A stretch of DNA of 64,000 nt from Nocardioides marmoriginsengisoli (GTDB lineage Bacteria > Actinomycetota > Actinomycetes > Propionibacteriales > Nocardioidaceae), in NCBI RefSeq assembly GCF_003725695.1, contig NZ_RJSE01000003.1, positions 219,127-283,126 on the forward strand, in the 5' to 3' direction. Positions 8,191 to 22,219 of this stretch are shown one piece after another. The first letter of the stretch is position 1, and the number at the start of each line of letters is the position of its first letter. Position numbers and translations under genes: made by a program. Under the pieces are notes generated by a model. That model did not search any database. It was given only the letters and a program-made list of their open reading frames with translations, and had not been told where the DNA came from.

Positions 8191-8919
8191 TTATCCAGTC
8201 GCGTAGGGCAGCGAGCGCAACCCTCGCTCCAGGTGCCACGCCAGGTACGCCGAGACCAGCCCGCGAGCCTCCCGGCGATCCCGGTCGGCCGCGGCGTCGA
8301 CGTCGGCCCAGGACCCGGACAGCAGCGCGCCCATCAGCATGATCGTCCCCGGCGACGGCCGGGCCGAACCAGGCATCCGGCAGTCCGAGCAGAGCATCCC
8401 GCCGGAGGCCGGGTGGAAGTCCCGGTGCGGACCCTCGAGGCCGCACCGGGCGCAGCCGTCGAAGGAGGGCGCGTAGCCGGCGACCGCCAGCGAGCGCAGG
8501 ACGAACGAGTCCATCACGTCCGAGGACCGGTGATCCCCGGCCGCCATCGCCCGCAGCCCGCCGACCAGCAGCGAGTACTGCTGGACCGACGGCTCGCGCT
8601 CCTCGGCCACCAGCCGCTCCGCCGTCTCCAGCATCACCGACGCCGCCGTGTACCGGTCGTAGTCGGCGCTGATCGCCTCACCGTACGGCGCCTTGGTGAC
8701 GGCCTGGGTGATCACGTCGAGGTTGCGCCCCTCGGCCAGCTGCAGGTCGACGTGCGTGAACGGCTCCAGCCGCGACCCGAACTTCGAGCTGGTCCGGCGC
8801 ACGCCCTTGGCGACCGCCCGGACGACCCCGTGCTGGCGGGTCAGCAGGGTGATGATCCGGTCCGCCTCCGCGAGCTTGCGCGTGCGGAGCACGATCGCTT
8901 CGTCGGTGTAGAGGGGCAC
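8191..8919 (-). CDS. recO: DNA repair protein RecO
   Basis: A 242-residue RecO: N-terminal OB fold (MPLYTDEAIVLRTRKLAEADRIITLLT), helical middle, and a zinc-binding CARC...CSDC pair in the C-terminal part. It works with RecR to load RecA on SSB-coated single strands in gap repair. The start is GTG at 8919 with a GGGGGGAG purine run upstream. It is followed at once by uppS, a pairing common in actinobacteria. Confidence 0.94.
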   Translation of the reverse strand: MPLYTDEAIVLRTRKLAEADRIITLLTRQHGVVRAVAKGVRRTSSKFGSRLEPFTHVDLQLAEGRNLDVITQAVTKAPYGEAISADYDRYTAASVMLETAERLVAEEREPSVQQYSLLVGGLRAMAAGDHRSSDVMDSFVLRSLAVAGYAPSFDGCARCGLEGPHRDFHPASGGMLCSDCRMPGSARPSPGTIMLMGALLSGSWADVDAAADRDRREARGLVSAYLAWHLERGLRSLPYATG

Positions 8920-8943
8920 GGAACCATTCTCCCCCCTCGCCGG

Positions 8944-10599
8944 TCAGCTGGACCGGGCGACGCGCGGGCCGGCCAGCGGCAGCCTGATCTCCAGGGTGGT
9001 CCCCAGCCCGACCGTGCTGTCCACCGAGATGGTGCCCCCGTGGGCCTCGATGATCGTCTTCGAGATGGCCAGGCCGAGCCCGGTCCCGGGGATCGCGTCC
9101 AGCTGCACCCCGGGCGAGCGGAAGAACTTCATGAAGACGTCCTCCAGCTCCTCCGGCGGGATCCCCCGGCCGGTGTCGCTGATCCGGATCACCGCGACCC
9201 GGCCGTCGCGCTTGACGAAGCCGCTCACCGTCCCGCCGGGCGGGGTGAACTTCACGGCGTTGTTGAAGACGTTGTCGATCACCTGGGCCAGCCGCTCGGC
9301 GTCGCCCTGGACCTCGAGGATCGCGCGGCCGATCTCGACCTCGAAGCCCAGTCCGGCCGCGTGCGCGGTCTTCTCCGCCTCGACCGCCGAGGCCCGGACC
9401 ACCGCGGCCAGCGAGATCCGGCCGAGGTGCAGCTCCGCCTTACCGAGCTTCAACGCGTCGGAGAGCAGGTCGTCGACCAGCCGGTGCAGCCGGCGGGCGT
9501 TGCGCTGGACCGTCTCCAGGAACGGGCGCGCCTCGACGGGGATGCCGTCGATGTCCTCGAGCAGCACGTCGACGTACCCGACGATCGAGGTGAGCGGCGT
9601 CCGCAGCTCGTGGCTGACCGTGGCCACGAACTCGTCCTTGAGGCGCGCGGCCGTCATCAGCTCGGTGATCTCGTGGTACGCCAGCACTGCCCCGTCGAAG
9701 GTCCCGTTCTGGGTGAAGAACGGCGACACCGAGACCGCGAAGGCCCGCCGGTCCGCGGCGCTGGCGCCGACCCAGATCACGTAGTCGCGCAGGGTCTCCC
9801 CGTGGGTCGCCCGCCAGGTCGGCAGCTCCTCGGCGGCCAGCGCGTTGAAGCCGTCCGGCCCGAAGGTTCGCCCGAGCTGGTCGAGCTGGCCGTCGGCCGC
9901 CCCGGAGGTCTCCAGGAAGCGCTGGTGCCGCGGGTTCACCGAGTGCACCGCGCCGCGCGCGTCGAGCGCCACCAGGCCGACGTCGACGCTGTTCAGGATC
10001 GCCTCGTTGAACCGGCGCTGGTCGGCGCTGTCCGCGACCGCGCGCTCCAGCATCCGCTGCGCGTCCGCGGCCTCGGTCACCTTGCTCTGCCACATCTCGG
10101 CGGTCACCGTCACCACCAGGGCGCAGAGCAACGCCACCACCACCTGCTGGACGGTCATCGCGCGGAGCATGTCGGACTCCTCGCGCAGCGCCGTCGGCAG
10201 GATCATGGCGAGCGCGCTGGCGATGGCGACCAGGCCCATGCCGCGACGACCGAACTGGAGTCCCATCCAGATCGCCGGGAAGACCAGCAGCGCGGTGGCC
10301 GCGCTCTCCGGATCGAGCCGGAGAACACCGAGCGCGGCGATGTCGAGCAGCGGGACCAGCACGCTGGCGCGCTCGGCGAAGAGGCCCCGCCCGATCAGCA
10401 CCGCGAGCACGGTCGCAACCGCCGCGACGCAGAGACCGCCGAGGTACCGGTCCCCCAGCGCCGAGGACCCGTGCAGCCGGACGTAGGCCAGGTCCACCAG
10501 CACCGGGATCAGGAACAGGTACTGCGCCACCCGCGGATCGGCGTGCTCGCGGCCGAGGAGCTGCTGGATGCCACGCACGAAGGCCGACTGGGAACGCAT
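8944..10599 (-). CDS. PAS-domain sensor histidine kinase (orphan)
   Basis: A 551-residue membrane sensor kinase. Residues about 25-170 hold six hydrophobic segments (a MASE-like sensor), then a linker coiled coil, a PAS domain (NSVDVGLVALDARGAVHSVNPRH onward), HisKA with the phospho-acceptor His330 in VSHELRTPL, and HATPase_c with N box NVFNNAVKF, G1 DTGRGIP, and G2 GTGLGLAIS. No response regulator is adjacent, so its partner is elsewhere. The ATG at 10599 has GGAGAGGGG upstream. The signal is unknown. Confidence 0.93.
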   Translation of the reverse strand: MRSQSAFVRGIQQLLGREHADPRVAQYLFLIPVLVDLAYVRLHGSSALGDRYLGGLCVAAVATVLAVLIGRGLFAERASVLVPLLDIAALGVLRLDPESAATALLVFPAIWMGLQFGRRGMGLVAIASALAMILPTALREESDMLRAMTVQQVVVALLCALVVTVTAEMWQSKVTEAADAQRMLERAVADSADQRRFNEAILNSVDVGLVALDARGAVHSVNPRHQRFLETSGAADGQLDQLGRTFGPDGFNALAAEELPTWRATHGETLRDYVIWVGASAADRRAFAVSVSPFFTQNGTFDGAVLAYHEITELMTAARLKDEFVATVSHELRTPLTSIVGYVDVLLEDIDGIPVEARPFLETVQRNARRLHRLVDDLLSDALKLGKAELHLGRISLAAVVRASAVEAEKTAHAAGLGFEVEIGRAILEVQGDAERLAQVIDNVFNNAVKFTPPGGTVSGFVKRDGRVAVIRISDTGRGIPPEELEDVFMKFFRSPGVQLDAIPGTGLGLAISKTIIEAHGGTISVDSTVGLGTTLEIRLPLAGPRVARSS

Positions 10600-10688
10600 G
10601 GTCGGCCCCTCTCCTGCCTGGCAACGGTGCGATTCGAGACTAGTCGCCAGGGTTCACGATCACCTGGCCCTTGGACAATAGGGGTACG

Positions 10689-11543
10689 TCAGGAAGACGC
10701 GTCCAGCAACCTGCCGGTCTCGCCGGCCGCCCACACCCCGGTGACGAAGTCGACCGCGAGCTGGTCGAGCCGCTCGGGCCGGAACCGCCACTCCAGGATG
10801 CTTCGGGCCTCGACGAACCGGGAGTCGGCGATCTCCTCGGCCAGCATCGCGGCATCGGCGGCCGGGTGGATCGGATCGCTGGGGTGGCCGATCACCAGTG
10901 CCGGCGCCGTGATGGCCATCCGCTCCCGCGCCGAGGGGGCGACCCGCCCGAAGAACAGGCCGTGCACGGTGGCAGCCATCGCGGCCGGGCGCTGATCCAG
11001 CGTGTCGAGCACGATCCCGGGCCAGAACGGGACGATCCGGCGCGGCACCGCACGGCTGAGCAGGCGGGCACCGGAGACCGCCAGCGGCGCGAACCGGGAG
11101 ACGAACAGCAGCGGCGCGAACGCCAGGATCCCGGCCTCCACGGCGTTGTCGAGGACCGGCATCTCGATCAGCAGTCCCTGGACCCGTTCGGGAGCCAGCA
11201 CCGCCGCCTCCAGCGAGACGTTGGCACCGAGGGAGGTGCCGCCCAGCACGGCGCGGTCCGCGCCGAGGTGGTCGAGCAGCGCGACCACCTGCTCCCCGAA
11301 GGCGGTCATCGAGTAGAGCATCGGGTCCGTCGGCCGGTCCGAGCGGCCGTGCCCGAGCAGGTCGAGGGTGACCACGTGGGCGCCGCTCGCGGCGAGCGCG
11401 CGGGCCAGCGGCTGGTGCATCCGGCGCGGCATCAGCTGCCCGTGCACGAGCACGACCCAGCGCTCCCCCGAGCCGAACTCGGTGTACTCGAGCCGGTGGT
11501 CGCCGTGGAAGAACTGGCCGATGCGTTCGGAGACGAGCGTCAT
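10689..11543 (-). CDS. Alpha/beta-fold hydrolase
   Basis: A 284-residue alpha/beta hydrolase. The oxyanion strand VVLVHGQLMPRRMHQPLA, the helix LDLLGHGRSDRP and the nucleophile elbow GGTSLGAN (GxSxG) are clear. The acid is likely the Asp of GHPSDPIHP. The usual catalytic His near the C-terminus (GH..P motif) is not at the expected place, where the sequence reads ARSILEWRFRPERL; the only nearby His is in DPIHP. It may be a divergent esterase or a non-hydrolytic member. The start ATG at 11543 is where homology begins; upstream in-frame codons run into a palindrome. Confidence 0.87.
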   Translation of the reverse strand: MTLVSERIGQFFHGDHRLEYTEFGSGERWVVLVHGQLMPRRMHQPLARALAASGAHVVTLDLLGHGRSDRPTDPMLYSMTAFGEQVVALLDHLGADRAVLGGTSLGANVSLEAAVLAPERVQGLLIEMPVLDNAVEAGILAFAPLLFVSRFAPLAVSGARLLSRAVPRRIVPFWPGIVLDTLDQRPAAMAATVHGLFFGRVAPSARERMAITAPALVIGHPSDPIHPAADAAMLAEEIADSRFVEARSILEWRFRPERLDQLAVDFVTGVWAAGETGRLLDASS

Positions 11544-11598
11544 GAGGTCAACCCTGCCACGATGCCCGCTCCGAACCCCGTTGAACGGGCCCCAATCC

Positions 11599-11656
11599 AC
11601 GTTGAATAGGCCCGTTCTGACGGCCCACTGGGCCGTCAGAACGGGCCTGTTCGACG

Positions 11657-11657
<1 letters not shown>
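11599..11657. repeat. 59-base near-perfect palindrome after leuA
   Basis: Arms 11599-11627 and 11629-11657 pair over 29 positions with only two G-T pairs, around a single central base. The inner 19 bases (GGCCCGTTCTGACGGCCCA and complement) are perfect. A partial direct repeat of its edge, a TTGAACGGGCCC-like unit, sits just outside at 11581-11592. It touches the leuA stop codon. It may act as a strong terminator for leuA, or be a REP-like intergenic element; no T run follows. Confidence 0.9.
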
Positions 11658-15666
<4,009 letters not shown>

Positions 15667-15682
15667 CCAGCGCCCCCGGGGA

Positions 15683-16444
15683 TTAGCGAACCGGGTGCCC
15701 CGCTGCTGCCAGGCTCTGCTTGACCTCGCCGATCCGCAGGGTGCCGAAGTGGAAGACGGTCGCGGCCAGGACGGCGTCCGCGCCGGCGTCGACCGCGGGC
15801 GCGAAGTGCTCCAGCCGACCGGCCCCTCCGCTGGCGATCACCGGGATGCTGACCTCGGCGCGCACCAGCCGGATCAGCTCGAGGTCGAAGCCGTCCTGGG
15901 TGCCGTCGGCGTCCATCGCGTTGAGCAGGATCTCACCGGCGCCGAGCTCGGCGGCCCGGACGGCCCACTCGATCGCGTCGAGGCCGGCGGACTCGCGGCC
16001 GCCGTGGGTGGTGACCTCGAACCCCGAGGCGGTGCCGGCTGCCCGGCGGGCATCCACGGAGAGCACCAGCACCTGGTTGCCGAACCGGTCGGCGATCTCG
16101 GCGACCAGCTCCGGGCGCCGGATCGCGGCGGTGTTCACGGCGATCTTGTCCGCACCGGCGCGGAGCAGCCGGTCGACGTCCTCGACGCTGCCGACTCCCC
16201 CGCCGACGGTCAGCGGGATGAAGACCTGCTCCGCCGTCCGGGAGACGATCTCCATCGTGGTGGCGCGGCCCTCGTGGGAGGCGGAGATGTCCAGGAAGGT
16301 CAGCTCGTCGGCACCCTCGGCGTCGTACACCTTGGCCAGCTCGACCGGGTCGCCTGCGTCACGCAGCTCCTGGAAGTTGATCCCCTTCACCACCCTGCCG
16401 CCGTCGACGTCCAGGCACGGGATGACGCGCACCGCCAAGCTCAT
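15683..16444 (-). CDS. hisF: Imidazole glycerol phosphate synthase, cyclase subunit
   Basis: A 253-residue (beta/alpha)8 barrel that, with HisH, converts PRFAR and ammonia into IGP and AICAR. Catalytic Asp residues are in [10 protein letters not shown] and VLSVDARR; phosphate-binding GGGVGSVED and [10 protein letters not shown] loops are present. Last gene of the his operon, starting within the hisA stop (ATGA). Convergent with the second lipoprotein gene, 16 bases away. Confidence 0.96.
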   Translation of the reverse strand: MSLAVRVIPCLDVDGGRVVKGINFQELRDAGDPVELAKVYDAEGADELTFLDISASHEGRATTMEIVSRTAEQVFIPLTVGGGVGSVEDVDRLLRAGADKIAVNTAAIRRPELVAEIADRFGNQVLVLSVDARRAAGTASGFEVTTHGGRESAGLDAIEWAVRAAELGAGEILLNAMDADGTQDGFDLELIRLVRAEVSIPVIASGGAGRLEHFAPAVDAGADAVLAATVFHFGTLRIGEVKQSLAAAGHPVR

Positions 16445-17184
16445 GAGCCGAACCGCTCCGGCCAGGTCAGGTGCAGCGCGTCCTCCAGGGTGAACCGGCC
16501 CTCGTAGAGCGCGGTCCCGATGATCGCGCCCTCGACGCCGACCCCCACCAGGTCCATCAGCGCCTCCAGGTCGTGCAGCTCGGTGATCCCGCCGGAGGCC
16601 ACCACCGGACGGTCCGTGACCGCGCAGACGTCGGTGAGCAGCTGCAGGTTCGGCCCCTGGAGCATCCCGTCCTTGTTCACGTCGGTGACGACGTACCGGG
16701 CGCAGCCCTCGCTGTCCAAGCGGGCGAGCACCTCGTAGAGGTCGCCGCCGTCGCGGGTCCAGCCGCGGGCCGCCAGGGTGGTGCCGCGGACGTCCAGCCC
16801 GATCGCGACCCGGTCGCCGTAGGTGGCGATCGCCTGCGCGCACCAGTCCGGCTGCTCCAGCGCGGCGGTGCCGATGTTGACCCGACGGCACCCGGTCGCC
16901 ATCGCAGCGGCGAGCGACTCGTCGTCCCGGATGCCGCCGCTCATCTCGACCTTGATGTCGAGCCGGTCGACGATCCGGGCCTGCAGCTCACGGTTGTTGC
17001 CGCGCCCGAACGCGGCGTCGAGGTCGACCAGGTGCAGCCACTCGGCGCCGGCGTCCTGCCAGCGCAGCGCCGCCTCGATCGGGTCGCCGAAGCGCTTCTC
17101 CGAGCCGGCCACGCCCTGGACGAGCTGGACGGCCTGACCTCCCGCGATGTCGACGGCGGGAAGCAGCTCAAGGTGATCGGACAA
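16441..17184 (-). CDS. hisA: ProFAR isomerase HisA / PriA
   Basis: A 247-residue barrel catalysing the Amadori rearrangement of ProFAR. Catalytic Asp residues are in PAVDIAGG and VVTDVNKDG. Actinobacterial members are the bifunctional PriA, which also serve as TrpF; the loop [10 protein letters not shown] is of that kind, but dual function cannot be proven here. The start is TTG at 17184, supported by AGGAG six bases upstream; no better start is nearby. Confidence 0.94.
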   Translation of the reverse strand: MSDHLELLPAVDIAGGQAVQLVQGVAGSEKRFGDPIEAALRWQDAGAEWLHLVDLDAAFGRGNNRELQARIVDRLDIKVEMSGGIRDDESLAAAMATGCRRVNIGTAALEQPDWCAQAIATYGDRVAIGLDVRGTTLAARGWTRDGGDLYEVLARLDSEGCARYVVTDVNKDGMLQGPNLQLLTDVCAVTDRPVVASGGITELHDLEALMDLVGVGVEGAIIGTALYEGRFTLEDALHLTWPERFGS

Positions 17185-17229
17185 CGGTGACTCCTGTATC
17201 GAGGGTGGATCGGACGAGGCGGCCGGGCC

Positions 17230-17904
17230 TCAGGACGGCGGGGTCGGCAGGCCGCCGACCCAGTTGGCGAGCAGGCGGGCGCCGGCGTCGCCGGACTTCT
17301 CCGGGTGGAACTGGGTCGCGCAGAGCGGGCCGTTCTCGACCGCGGCGACGAACCGGTCGCCCCGCTCCTGATCGGGCCCGGTCTCGGCCCAGGTCACCAG
17401 CGGCGCCTTGGTCCGGTCGTTGGTGACCAGCTCCCACTCCCGGACGCCGTACGAGTGCACGAAGTAGAACCGCTCGTCGGTGATGCCGTCGAAGAGCCGG
17501 CTCCCCTCGGGGACCGCGACGGTGTTCCAGCCCATGTGCGGCACGACCGGGGCCCGCAGCCGCTCGACCGTCCCGGGCCACTCGTCGCAGCCCTCGGTGG
17601 TGATGCCGTGCTCGACACCGGTCGCGAAGAGCACCTGCATCCCGACGCAGATGCCCAGCACCGGCCGCCCGCCGGCCAGTCGGCGGCCGATGATCTCGGG
17701 GCCCTTGACCCCGCGCAGCCCGGCCATGCAAGCGGCGTACGCGCCGACCCCGGGAACCACCAGGCCGTCCGCGTCCAGGGCTGCCTGCTTGTCCGAGGTC
17801 AGCGTCACCGCGGCACCAGCGCGCTCCAGCGCGCGCACGGCCGAACGAAGGTTCCCCGAGCCGTAGTCGAGGACGACGACGGTCGGCAATTGCGCAGACG
17901 CCAC
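17230..17904 (-). CDS. hisH: Imidazole glycerol phosphate synthase, glutaminase subunit
   Basis: A 224-residue class I glutamine amidotransferase that feeds ammonia to HisF. The nucleophile is in GICVGMQ and the His-Glu pair in [10 protein letters not shown]. The N-terminal strand [19 protein letters not shown] is typical. GTG start at 17904, directly after the hisB stop. Confidence 0.95.
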   Translation of the reverse strand: MASAQLPTVVVLDYGSGNLRSAVRALERAGAAVTLTSDKQAALDADGLVVPGVGAYAACMAGLRGVKGPEIIGRRLAGGRPVLGICVGMQVLFATGVEHGITTEGCDEWPGTVERLRAPVVPHMGWNTVAVPEGSRLFDGITDERFYFVHSYGVREWELVTNDRTKAPLVTWAETGPDQERGDRFVAAVENGPLCATQFHPEKSGDAGARLLANWVGGLPTPPS

Positions 17905-17906
17905 GG

Positions 17907-18506
17907 TCAGAGCGTTCCCTTGGTGGACGGGACCCCGGTCTCGCGCGGGTCGAAGGCGACCGCGTCCCGCAGTGCCCGGGCGACCGCCTTGAACTGGGTC
18001 TCGACGATGTGGTGCGGGTCGCGCCCGCCGAGCACCCGGACGTGCAGGCCGAGGCTGGCGTGGTGCGCCAGGGTCTCGAAGACGTGCCGGGTCAGCGACC
18101 CGAGGTACGCGTCGCCGATCAGCACGAACTGCTGCCCCTCGGGCTCACCGGTGTGCACGCAGTACGGGCGGCCGGAGACGTCGACGGCGCACTGGACCAG
18201 CGCCTCGTCGAGCGGCACCAAGGCGTCGCCGAACCGGCGGATCCCGGACTTGTCGCCGAGCGCCTGCTTGAGCGCGTCGCCGAGCACGATCGCGGTGTCC
18301 TCGACCGTGTGGTGCGCGTCGATGTGGGTGTCGCCCTCGGTCTGCACCGTCAGGTCGAACAGGGCGTGCCGACCGAAGGCGGTGAGCATGTGGTCGTAGA
18401 ACCCGACCCCGGTCGAGATGTCCGTCCGGCCGCTCCCGTCGAGATTGAGCTCGACCAGGACCTTCGACTCCTTGGTCTCACGTTCCAGACGTGCCGTGCG
18501 ACTCAT
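17907..18506 (-). CDS. hisB: Imidazoleglycerol-phosphate dehydratase
   Basis: A 199-residue monofunctional dehydratase without the phosphatase domain of enteric HisB. Metal-binding His-rich motifs [11 protein letters not shown] and the second half [20 protein letters not shown] match the duplicated fold. It starts inside the hisC stop (ATGA), showing translational coupling. Confidence 0.96.
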   Translation of the reverse strand: MSRTARLERETKESKVLVELNLDGSGRTDISTGVGFYDHMLTAFGRHALFDLTVQTEGDTHIDAHHTVEDTAIVLGDALKQALGDKSGIRRFGDALVPLDEALVQCAVDVSGRPYCVHTGEPEGQQFVLIGDAYLGSLTRHVFETLAHHASLGLHVRVLGGRDPHHIVETQFKAVARALRDAVAFDPRETGVPSTKGTL

Positions 18507-19609
18507 CGGGTCTCCTTCTTCAGCAAGTGGTTCAACGTGTCGGTGAGAGCGTCCTGGAACGCCGCCATCTCCTCAGGCGTGCCGATCGACACCCGGAGCC
18601 ATCCTTCGGGACCAGTCTCCCGGATGAGCACGCCCCGATCGAGCAGGCCCTGCCATACCGCGTGCCGGTCGGCGAAGACCCCGAACAGGCAGAAGTTCGC
18701 GTCCGAGTCGGCGACCTGGTGCCCCTGGGCCCGCAGCCACGCGACCGTGCGGTCCCGCTCGGACCGCAGCGCGGCCACGCCGCCGAGCAGCTCGTCGGCG
18801 TGTCGCAGGGCGGCGCTCGCCGTCGCCTGGGTGACGGCGGAGAGGTGGTACGGCAGCCGGACCACGCGCAGCGCGTCGCAGATCTCCGGTGCCGCCGCGA
18901 GGTAGCCCAGCCGGGCACCGGCCAGCGAGAACGCCTTGCTCATCGTCCGGGAGACCACCAGGTTCCGGTACGCCGGCAGCAGCTCCAGCGCCGAGGGGGT
19001 GCCCTCGCGACGGAACTCGGCGTAGGCCTCGTCGATCACCACGATCGCGTCCCCGGCGAGCTCGCAGAGCGTGCCGATCACGTCGTGCGGCAATGCGGTT
19101 CCGGTCGGGTTGTTCGGCGACGGCAGCAGGATCACGCTCGGGGTGTGCTCGGCGATCAGCGCCGCCGCGTGCTCCAGGTCGAAGGAGAAGTCCTCGTGAC
19201 GCCGGCCGGCCACCCAGCCGGTCATGGCGTCGCGGGCGTACTCCGGGTACATCGAGTACGTCGGCGCGAACGAGATCGCCGTCCGGCCCGGACCGCCGAA
19301 GGCCTGCAGCAGCTGCAGCATCACCTCGTTGGAGCCGTTCGCGGCCCAGACCTGGTCGGCCACGATGCCCGACCCGCCCGAGCTGTTCAGGTAGGCCGCC
19401 AGCCCCTCCCGGAGCTCGGTGAACTCCCGGTCGGGGTAGCGGTTCAGGGTCACCGCGGCCTCCGCCACCGCGGTGGCGATGTCGGCGACGACCTTCGCGG
19501 ACGGCGCGTACGGGTTCTCGTTGACGTTGAGGCAGACGGGCACGTCGAGCTGGGGGGCGCCGTACGGCTCGACGCCCCGGAGCTCCTCGCGCAGGGGCGG
19601 GAAGGTCAT
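18503..19609 (-). CDS. hisC: Histidinol-phosphate aminotransferase
   Basis: A 368-residue fold-type I PLP enzyme. The PLP lysine is in [17 protein letters not shown]; substrate and phosphate contacts include [17 protein letters not shown] and DEAYAEF. Starts inside the hisD stop (ATGA). Confidence 0.95.
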   Translation of the reverse strand: MTFPPLREELRGVEPYGAPQLDVPVCLNVNENPYAPSAKVVADIATAVAEAAVTLNRYPDREFTELREGLAAYLNSSGGSGIVADQVWAANGSNEVMLQLLQAFGGPGRTAISFAPTYSMYPEYARDAMTGWVAGRRHEDFSFDLEHAAALIAEHTPSVILLPSPNNPTGTALPHDVIGTLCELAGDAIVVIDEAYAEFRREGTPSALELLPAYRNLVVSRTMSKAFSLAGARLGYLAAAPEICDALRVVRLPYHLSAVTQATASAALRHADELLGGVAALRSERDRTVAWLRAQGHQVADSDANFCLFGVFADRHAVWQGLLDRGVLIRETGPEGWLRVSIGTPEEMAAFQDALTDTLNHLLKKETR

Positions 19610-20916
19610 TGCTCCGACCCCTCCACCCGTACCCGGACGGCGGCGCCGTGACCGGGCAGGTCCTCGGCGTCGGCGAGCGTCGTCACGTGGTCGGCCACCT
19701 CGAGCAGCGCGTCCCGGGAGTACTCGATCACGTGCACGGCGCGCAGGAACGCCCGGACCGAGAGGCCCGAGGAGTGGCAGGCGCAGCCCGCCGTCGGCAG
19801 CACGTGGTTCGACCCGGCGCAGTAGTCGCCGAGGGAGACCGGCGCGAAGGCGCCCACGAAGATCGCCCCGGCGTTGCGCACCTTCGCCGCGACGGCGCCG
19901 GCCTCAGCGGTGTGGATCTCCAGGTGCTCGGCGGCGTACGCGTTGACGACGTCGAGGCCCTGGGCCACGTCGTCGACCAGCACGATCCCGGACTGGGCCC
20001 CGGTCAGCGCGCTACGGATCCGCTCGACGTGCCGGGTGGCGGCGACCTGCTTGTCCAGCTCGGCCTCCACCTCGTCGGCCAGCCGGAGCGAGTCGGTGAC
20101 CAGCACGGAGGCGGCCATCGGGTCGTGCTCGGCCTGGCTGATCAGGTCGGCCGCCACGTACGTCGCGTCGGCGGTGTCGTCGGCCAGGATCGCGATCTCG
20201 GTCGGGCCGGCCTCGGAGTCGATCCCGACGACGCCCTTGAGCAGTCGCTTCGCGGAGACGGTGTAGATGTTGCCCGGACCGGTGACCAGGTCGACCTTGC
20301 GGCACGGTCCGGCGCCGTAGGCCAGCATCGCGATCGCCTGGGCTCCCCCGACGGCGTACACCTCGGTGATCCCGAGCAGCGCGCACGCGGCCAGGATCGT
20401 CGGGTGCGGGAGACCGTCGTGGTCCTTCTGCGGCGAGCTGGTCAGCGCGATCGAGCCGACGCCGGCGACCTGGGCCGGAACGACGTTCATGACGACGCTG
20501 GAGACCAGCGGCGCGACGCCCCCGGGGACGTACAGGCCGACGCGGTCGACCGGGATCATCCGCTGGGTGACCCTCGCCCCGGGGCCGAGGTCGGTGACGA
20601 CGTCCCGCTCGAGCTCGGCCTCGCAGGTGGCGCGGAGACGGCGGATCGACTCCTCCAGACCTGCGCGCACGGCCGGGTCGAGGTCGGCGAGTGCCTGGGT
20701 GAGCGCCTCGGCGGGGACGGTGATCTCGGCGCGGTCGACGCCGTCGAACCGGGCCGAGTACTCCACGATCGCCGCGACCCCGCGGTCCCGGACGTCGTCG
20801 CAGATCGGGCGCACCACGTGCAGGGCGGCCTCGACGTCGAAGTCGGCGCGCGGCACCACCGTGCGGTAGTCCGGGGAGGCGTCAGCGGTCCCGCGGAGGT
20901 CGATCCTGCGAATCAT
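19606..20916 (-). CDS. hisD: Histidinol dehydrogenase
   Basis: A 436-residue zinc enzyme that oxidises histidinol to histidine in two steps. Landmarks are [37 protein letters not shown] and SNHVLPTAG, which include the catalytic Glu/His and metal ligands. First gene of hisD-C-B-H-A-F. The ATG at 20916 has no Shine-Dalgarno sequence; a -10 element sits six bases upstream, so the whole operon seems to start as a leaderless mRNA. Confidence 0.96.
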   Translation of the reverse strand: MIRRIDLRGTADASPDYRTVVPRADFDVEAALHVVRPICDDVRDRGVAAIVEYSARFDGVDRAEITVPAEALTQALADLDPAVRAGLEESIRRLRATCEAELERDVVTDLGPGARVTQRMIPVDRVGLYVPGGVAPLVSSVVMNVVPAQVAGVGSIALTSSPQKDHDGLPHPTILAACALLGITEVYAVGGAQAIAMLAYGAGPCRKVDLVTGPGNIYTVSAKRLLKGVVGIDSEAGPTEIAILADDTADATYVAADLISQAEHDPMAASVLVTDSLRLADEVEAELDKQVAATRHVERIRSALTGAQSGIVLVDDVAQGLDVVNAYAAEHLEIHTAEAGAVAAKVRNAGAIFVGAFAPVSLGDYCAGSNHVLPTAGCACHSSGLSVRAFLRAVHVIEYSRDALLEVADHVTTLADAEDLPGHGAAVRVRVEGSEQ

Positions 20917-20922
20917 GGGTCC

Positions 20923-20928
20923 AGTCTA
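20923..20928 (-). promoter_or_regulatory. -10 element of the his operon
   Basis: TAGACT on the minus strand, six bases (GGACCC) before the hisD ATG. Fits a leaderless transcript for the operon. Confidence 0.6.
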
Positions 20929-20996
20929 GGGAGGGGCGGGCCACGACTCCGACCCGATTTCACCGCTCGGTCACCGACGCGGAAGTACCCACGGGC

Positions 20997-21002
20997 TACG
21001 TT
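20997..21002 (+). promoter_or_regulatory. -10 element for a leaderless transcript
   Basis: TACGTT, six bases before the GTG at 21009. The same hexamer with a seven-base gap precedes the gene at 63371. Confidence 0.6.
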
Positions 21003-21008
21003 GAGCAC

Positions 21009-21677
21009 GTGACGACCCTCCCGGTGTTCCCGTTGAACGCGGTGATCTTCCCCGGCGTCGTCACTCCCCTGCACATCTTCGAGGACCGCTACCGCGCGCT
21101 GATGCGGGACCTGCTCGCCATCGACGACCCGGCGGACCGGATCTTCGCGATCGTCGCGATCCGCGAGGGCTACGAGGTCGGCGAGCACGGGATGCAGTCG
21201 ATGCACCGCACCGGGACACTCGTCCAGCTCACCGAGTCCGAGCGGTACGACGACGGCCGCTTCGACATCGAGGTCACCGGTCGGCAGCGGGTCGTCCTGA
21301 ACGCCGTCGACAGCGACGGCGAGTACCTCCGCGCCGAGTGCGACCTGGTCGCCGACTCCGACGAGGACCCGTCCACGGCGGCCGAGGCAGTCCGGACCCT
21401 GTCCACCTTCGAGGAGTACCGCGACCAGCTCTCGGACCTCCGCGGCGGCCCGGTGCTCGCCGGTCCGATGCCGCACGACCCGACCTACCTGTCCTACTCG
21501 CTGGCCGCCACCTGCCTGCTCAGCCAGGCCGAGCGCCAGGAGATGCTGGAGGCGCCCGACGCGGTCTCCCGGCTGCGGATGGTGCGGCACTCGTTGCGCG
21601 AGGAGATGCGGGCGATGCGTGCCCTGCCCAGCCTGCCCGCGACCGAGATCGCCCGGACCCGCTGGTCCCCGAACTAA
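21009..21677 (+). CDS. Lon N-terminal (LON substrate-binding) domain protein
   Basis: A 222-residue stand-alone LON domain: LPVFPLNAVIFPGVVTPLHIFEDRYRALMRD is the hallmark start, followed by a helical tail (residues 120-222). The AAA+ and protease domains of Lon are absent. Such proteins are widespread in actinobacteria and of unknown role. GTG start is leaderless; divergent from hisD. The downstream YbaK gene starts 11 bases after the stop. Confidence 0.87.
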   Translation: MTTLPVFPLNAVIFPGVVTPLHIFEDRYRALMRDLLAIDDPADRIFAIVAIREGYEVGEHGMQSMHRTGTLVQLTESERYDDGRFDIEVTGRQRVVLNAVDSDGEYLRAECDLVADSDEDPSTAAEAVRTLSTFEEYRDQLSDLRGGPVLAGPMPHDPTYLSYSLAATCLLSQAERQEMLEAPDAVSRLRMVRHSLREEMRAMRALPSLPATEIARTRWSPN

Positions 21678-21688
21678 AGAGCTGGCTG

Positions 21689-22219
21689 GTGGCGAAGAAG
21701 TCCTCTGCCGGAACCCCGGCCATGGTGGCGCTGGAGCGCGCCGGGATCGCCTTCACCGTGCACACCTACGAGCACGCCGACCTGGCGGACCGGTCCGCGA
21801 AGCGGGTCGGCGGTGCCCGTCCGGAGGGCTACGGGATCGAGGCCGCGGAGGCACTCGGCCTGGATCCCGCGGTGGTCTTCAAGACGCTGGTGGCCGACGC
21901 CGATGCCGAGCTGGTCGTCGGCGTGGTGCCGGTGACCGGGGAGCTGGACCTGAAGTCCCTCGCGCACGCGGTCGGCGCCAAGAAGGCCACGATGGCCGAC
22001 CCGGCGGTCGCGGCGCGGGTGACCGGGTACGTGGTCGGCGGCATCTCCCCGCTCGGCCAGAAGCGGCGGCTGCGCACCGTGGTCGACGCGTCCGCACTCG
22101 ACCACCCGCTCGTCTACGTGAGTGGCGGACGCCGTGGGCTCGACCTGGGGGTCGAACCCACGGCACTGGTCACGGCGACAGCGGCCACCACCGCAGCGAT
22201 CAGTCGGTCGAGAGCTTGA
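21689..22219 (+). CDS. ybaK: Cys-tRNA(Pro)/Cys-tRNA(Cys) deacylase, YbaK family
   Basis: A 176-residue trans-editing deacylase that hydrolyses mischarged Cys-tRNA-Pro. The catalytic Lys is in DPAVVFKTLVADAD, and the GGISPLGQKR motif of the Cys-tRNA deacylase subgroup is present. GTG at 21689 has AAGAG about eight bases upstream; the frame is open further up but overlaps the Lon-domain gene. Its 3' end overlaps the convergent DUF3352 gene by 20 bases. Confidence 0.92.
   Translation: MAKKSSAGTPAMVALERAGIAFTVHTYEHADLADRSAKRVGGARPEGYGIEAAEALGLDPAVVFKTLVADADAELVVGVVPVTGELDLKSLAHAVGAKKATMADPAVAARVTGYVVGGISPLGQKRRLRTVVDASALDHPLVYVSGGRRGLDLGVEPTALVTATAATTAAISRSRA

Noticed and set aside
10600-10688. 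Possible terminator between the hydrolase and the histidine kinase
   Set aside because: Only weak complementary segments; no convincing stem.
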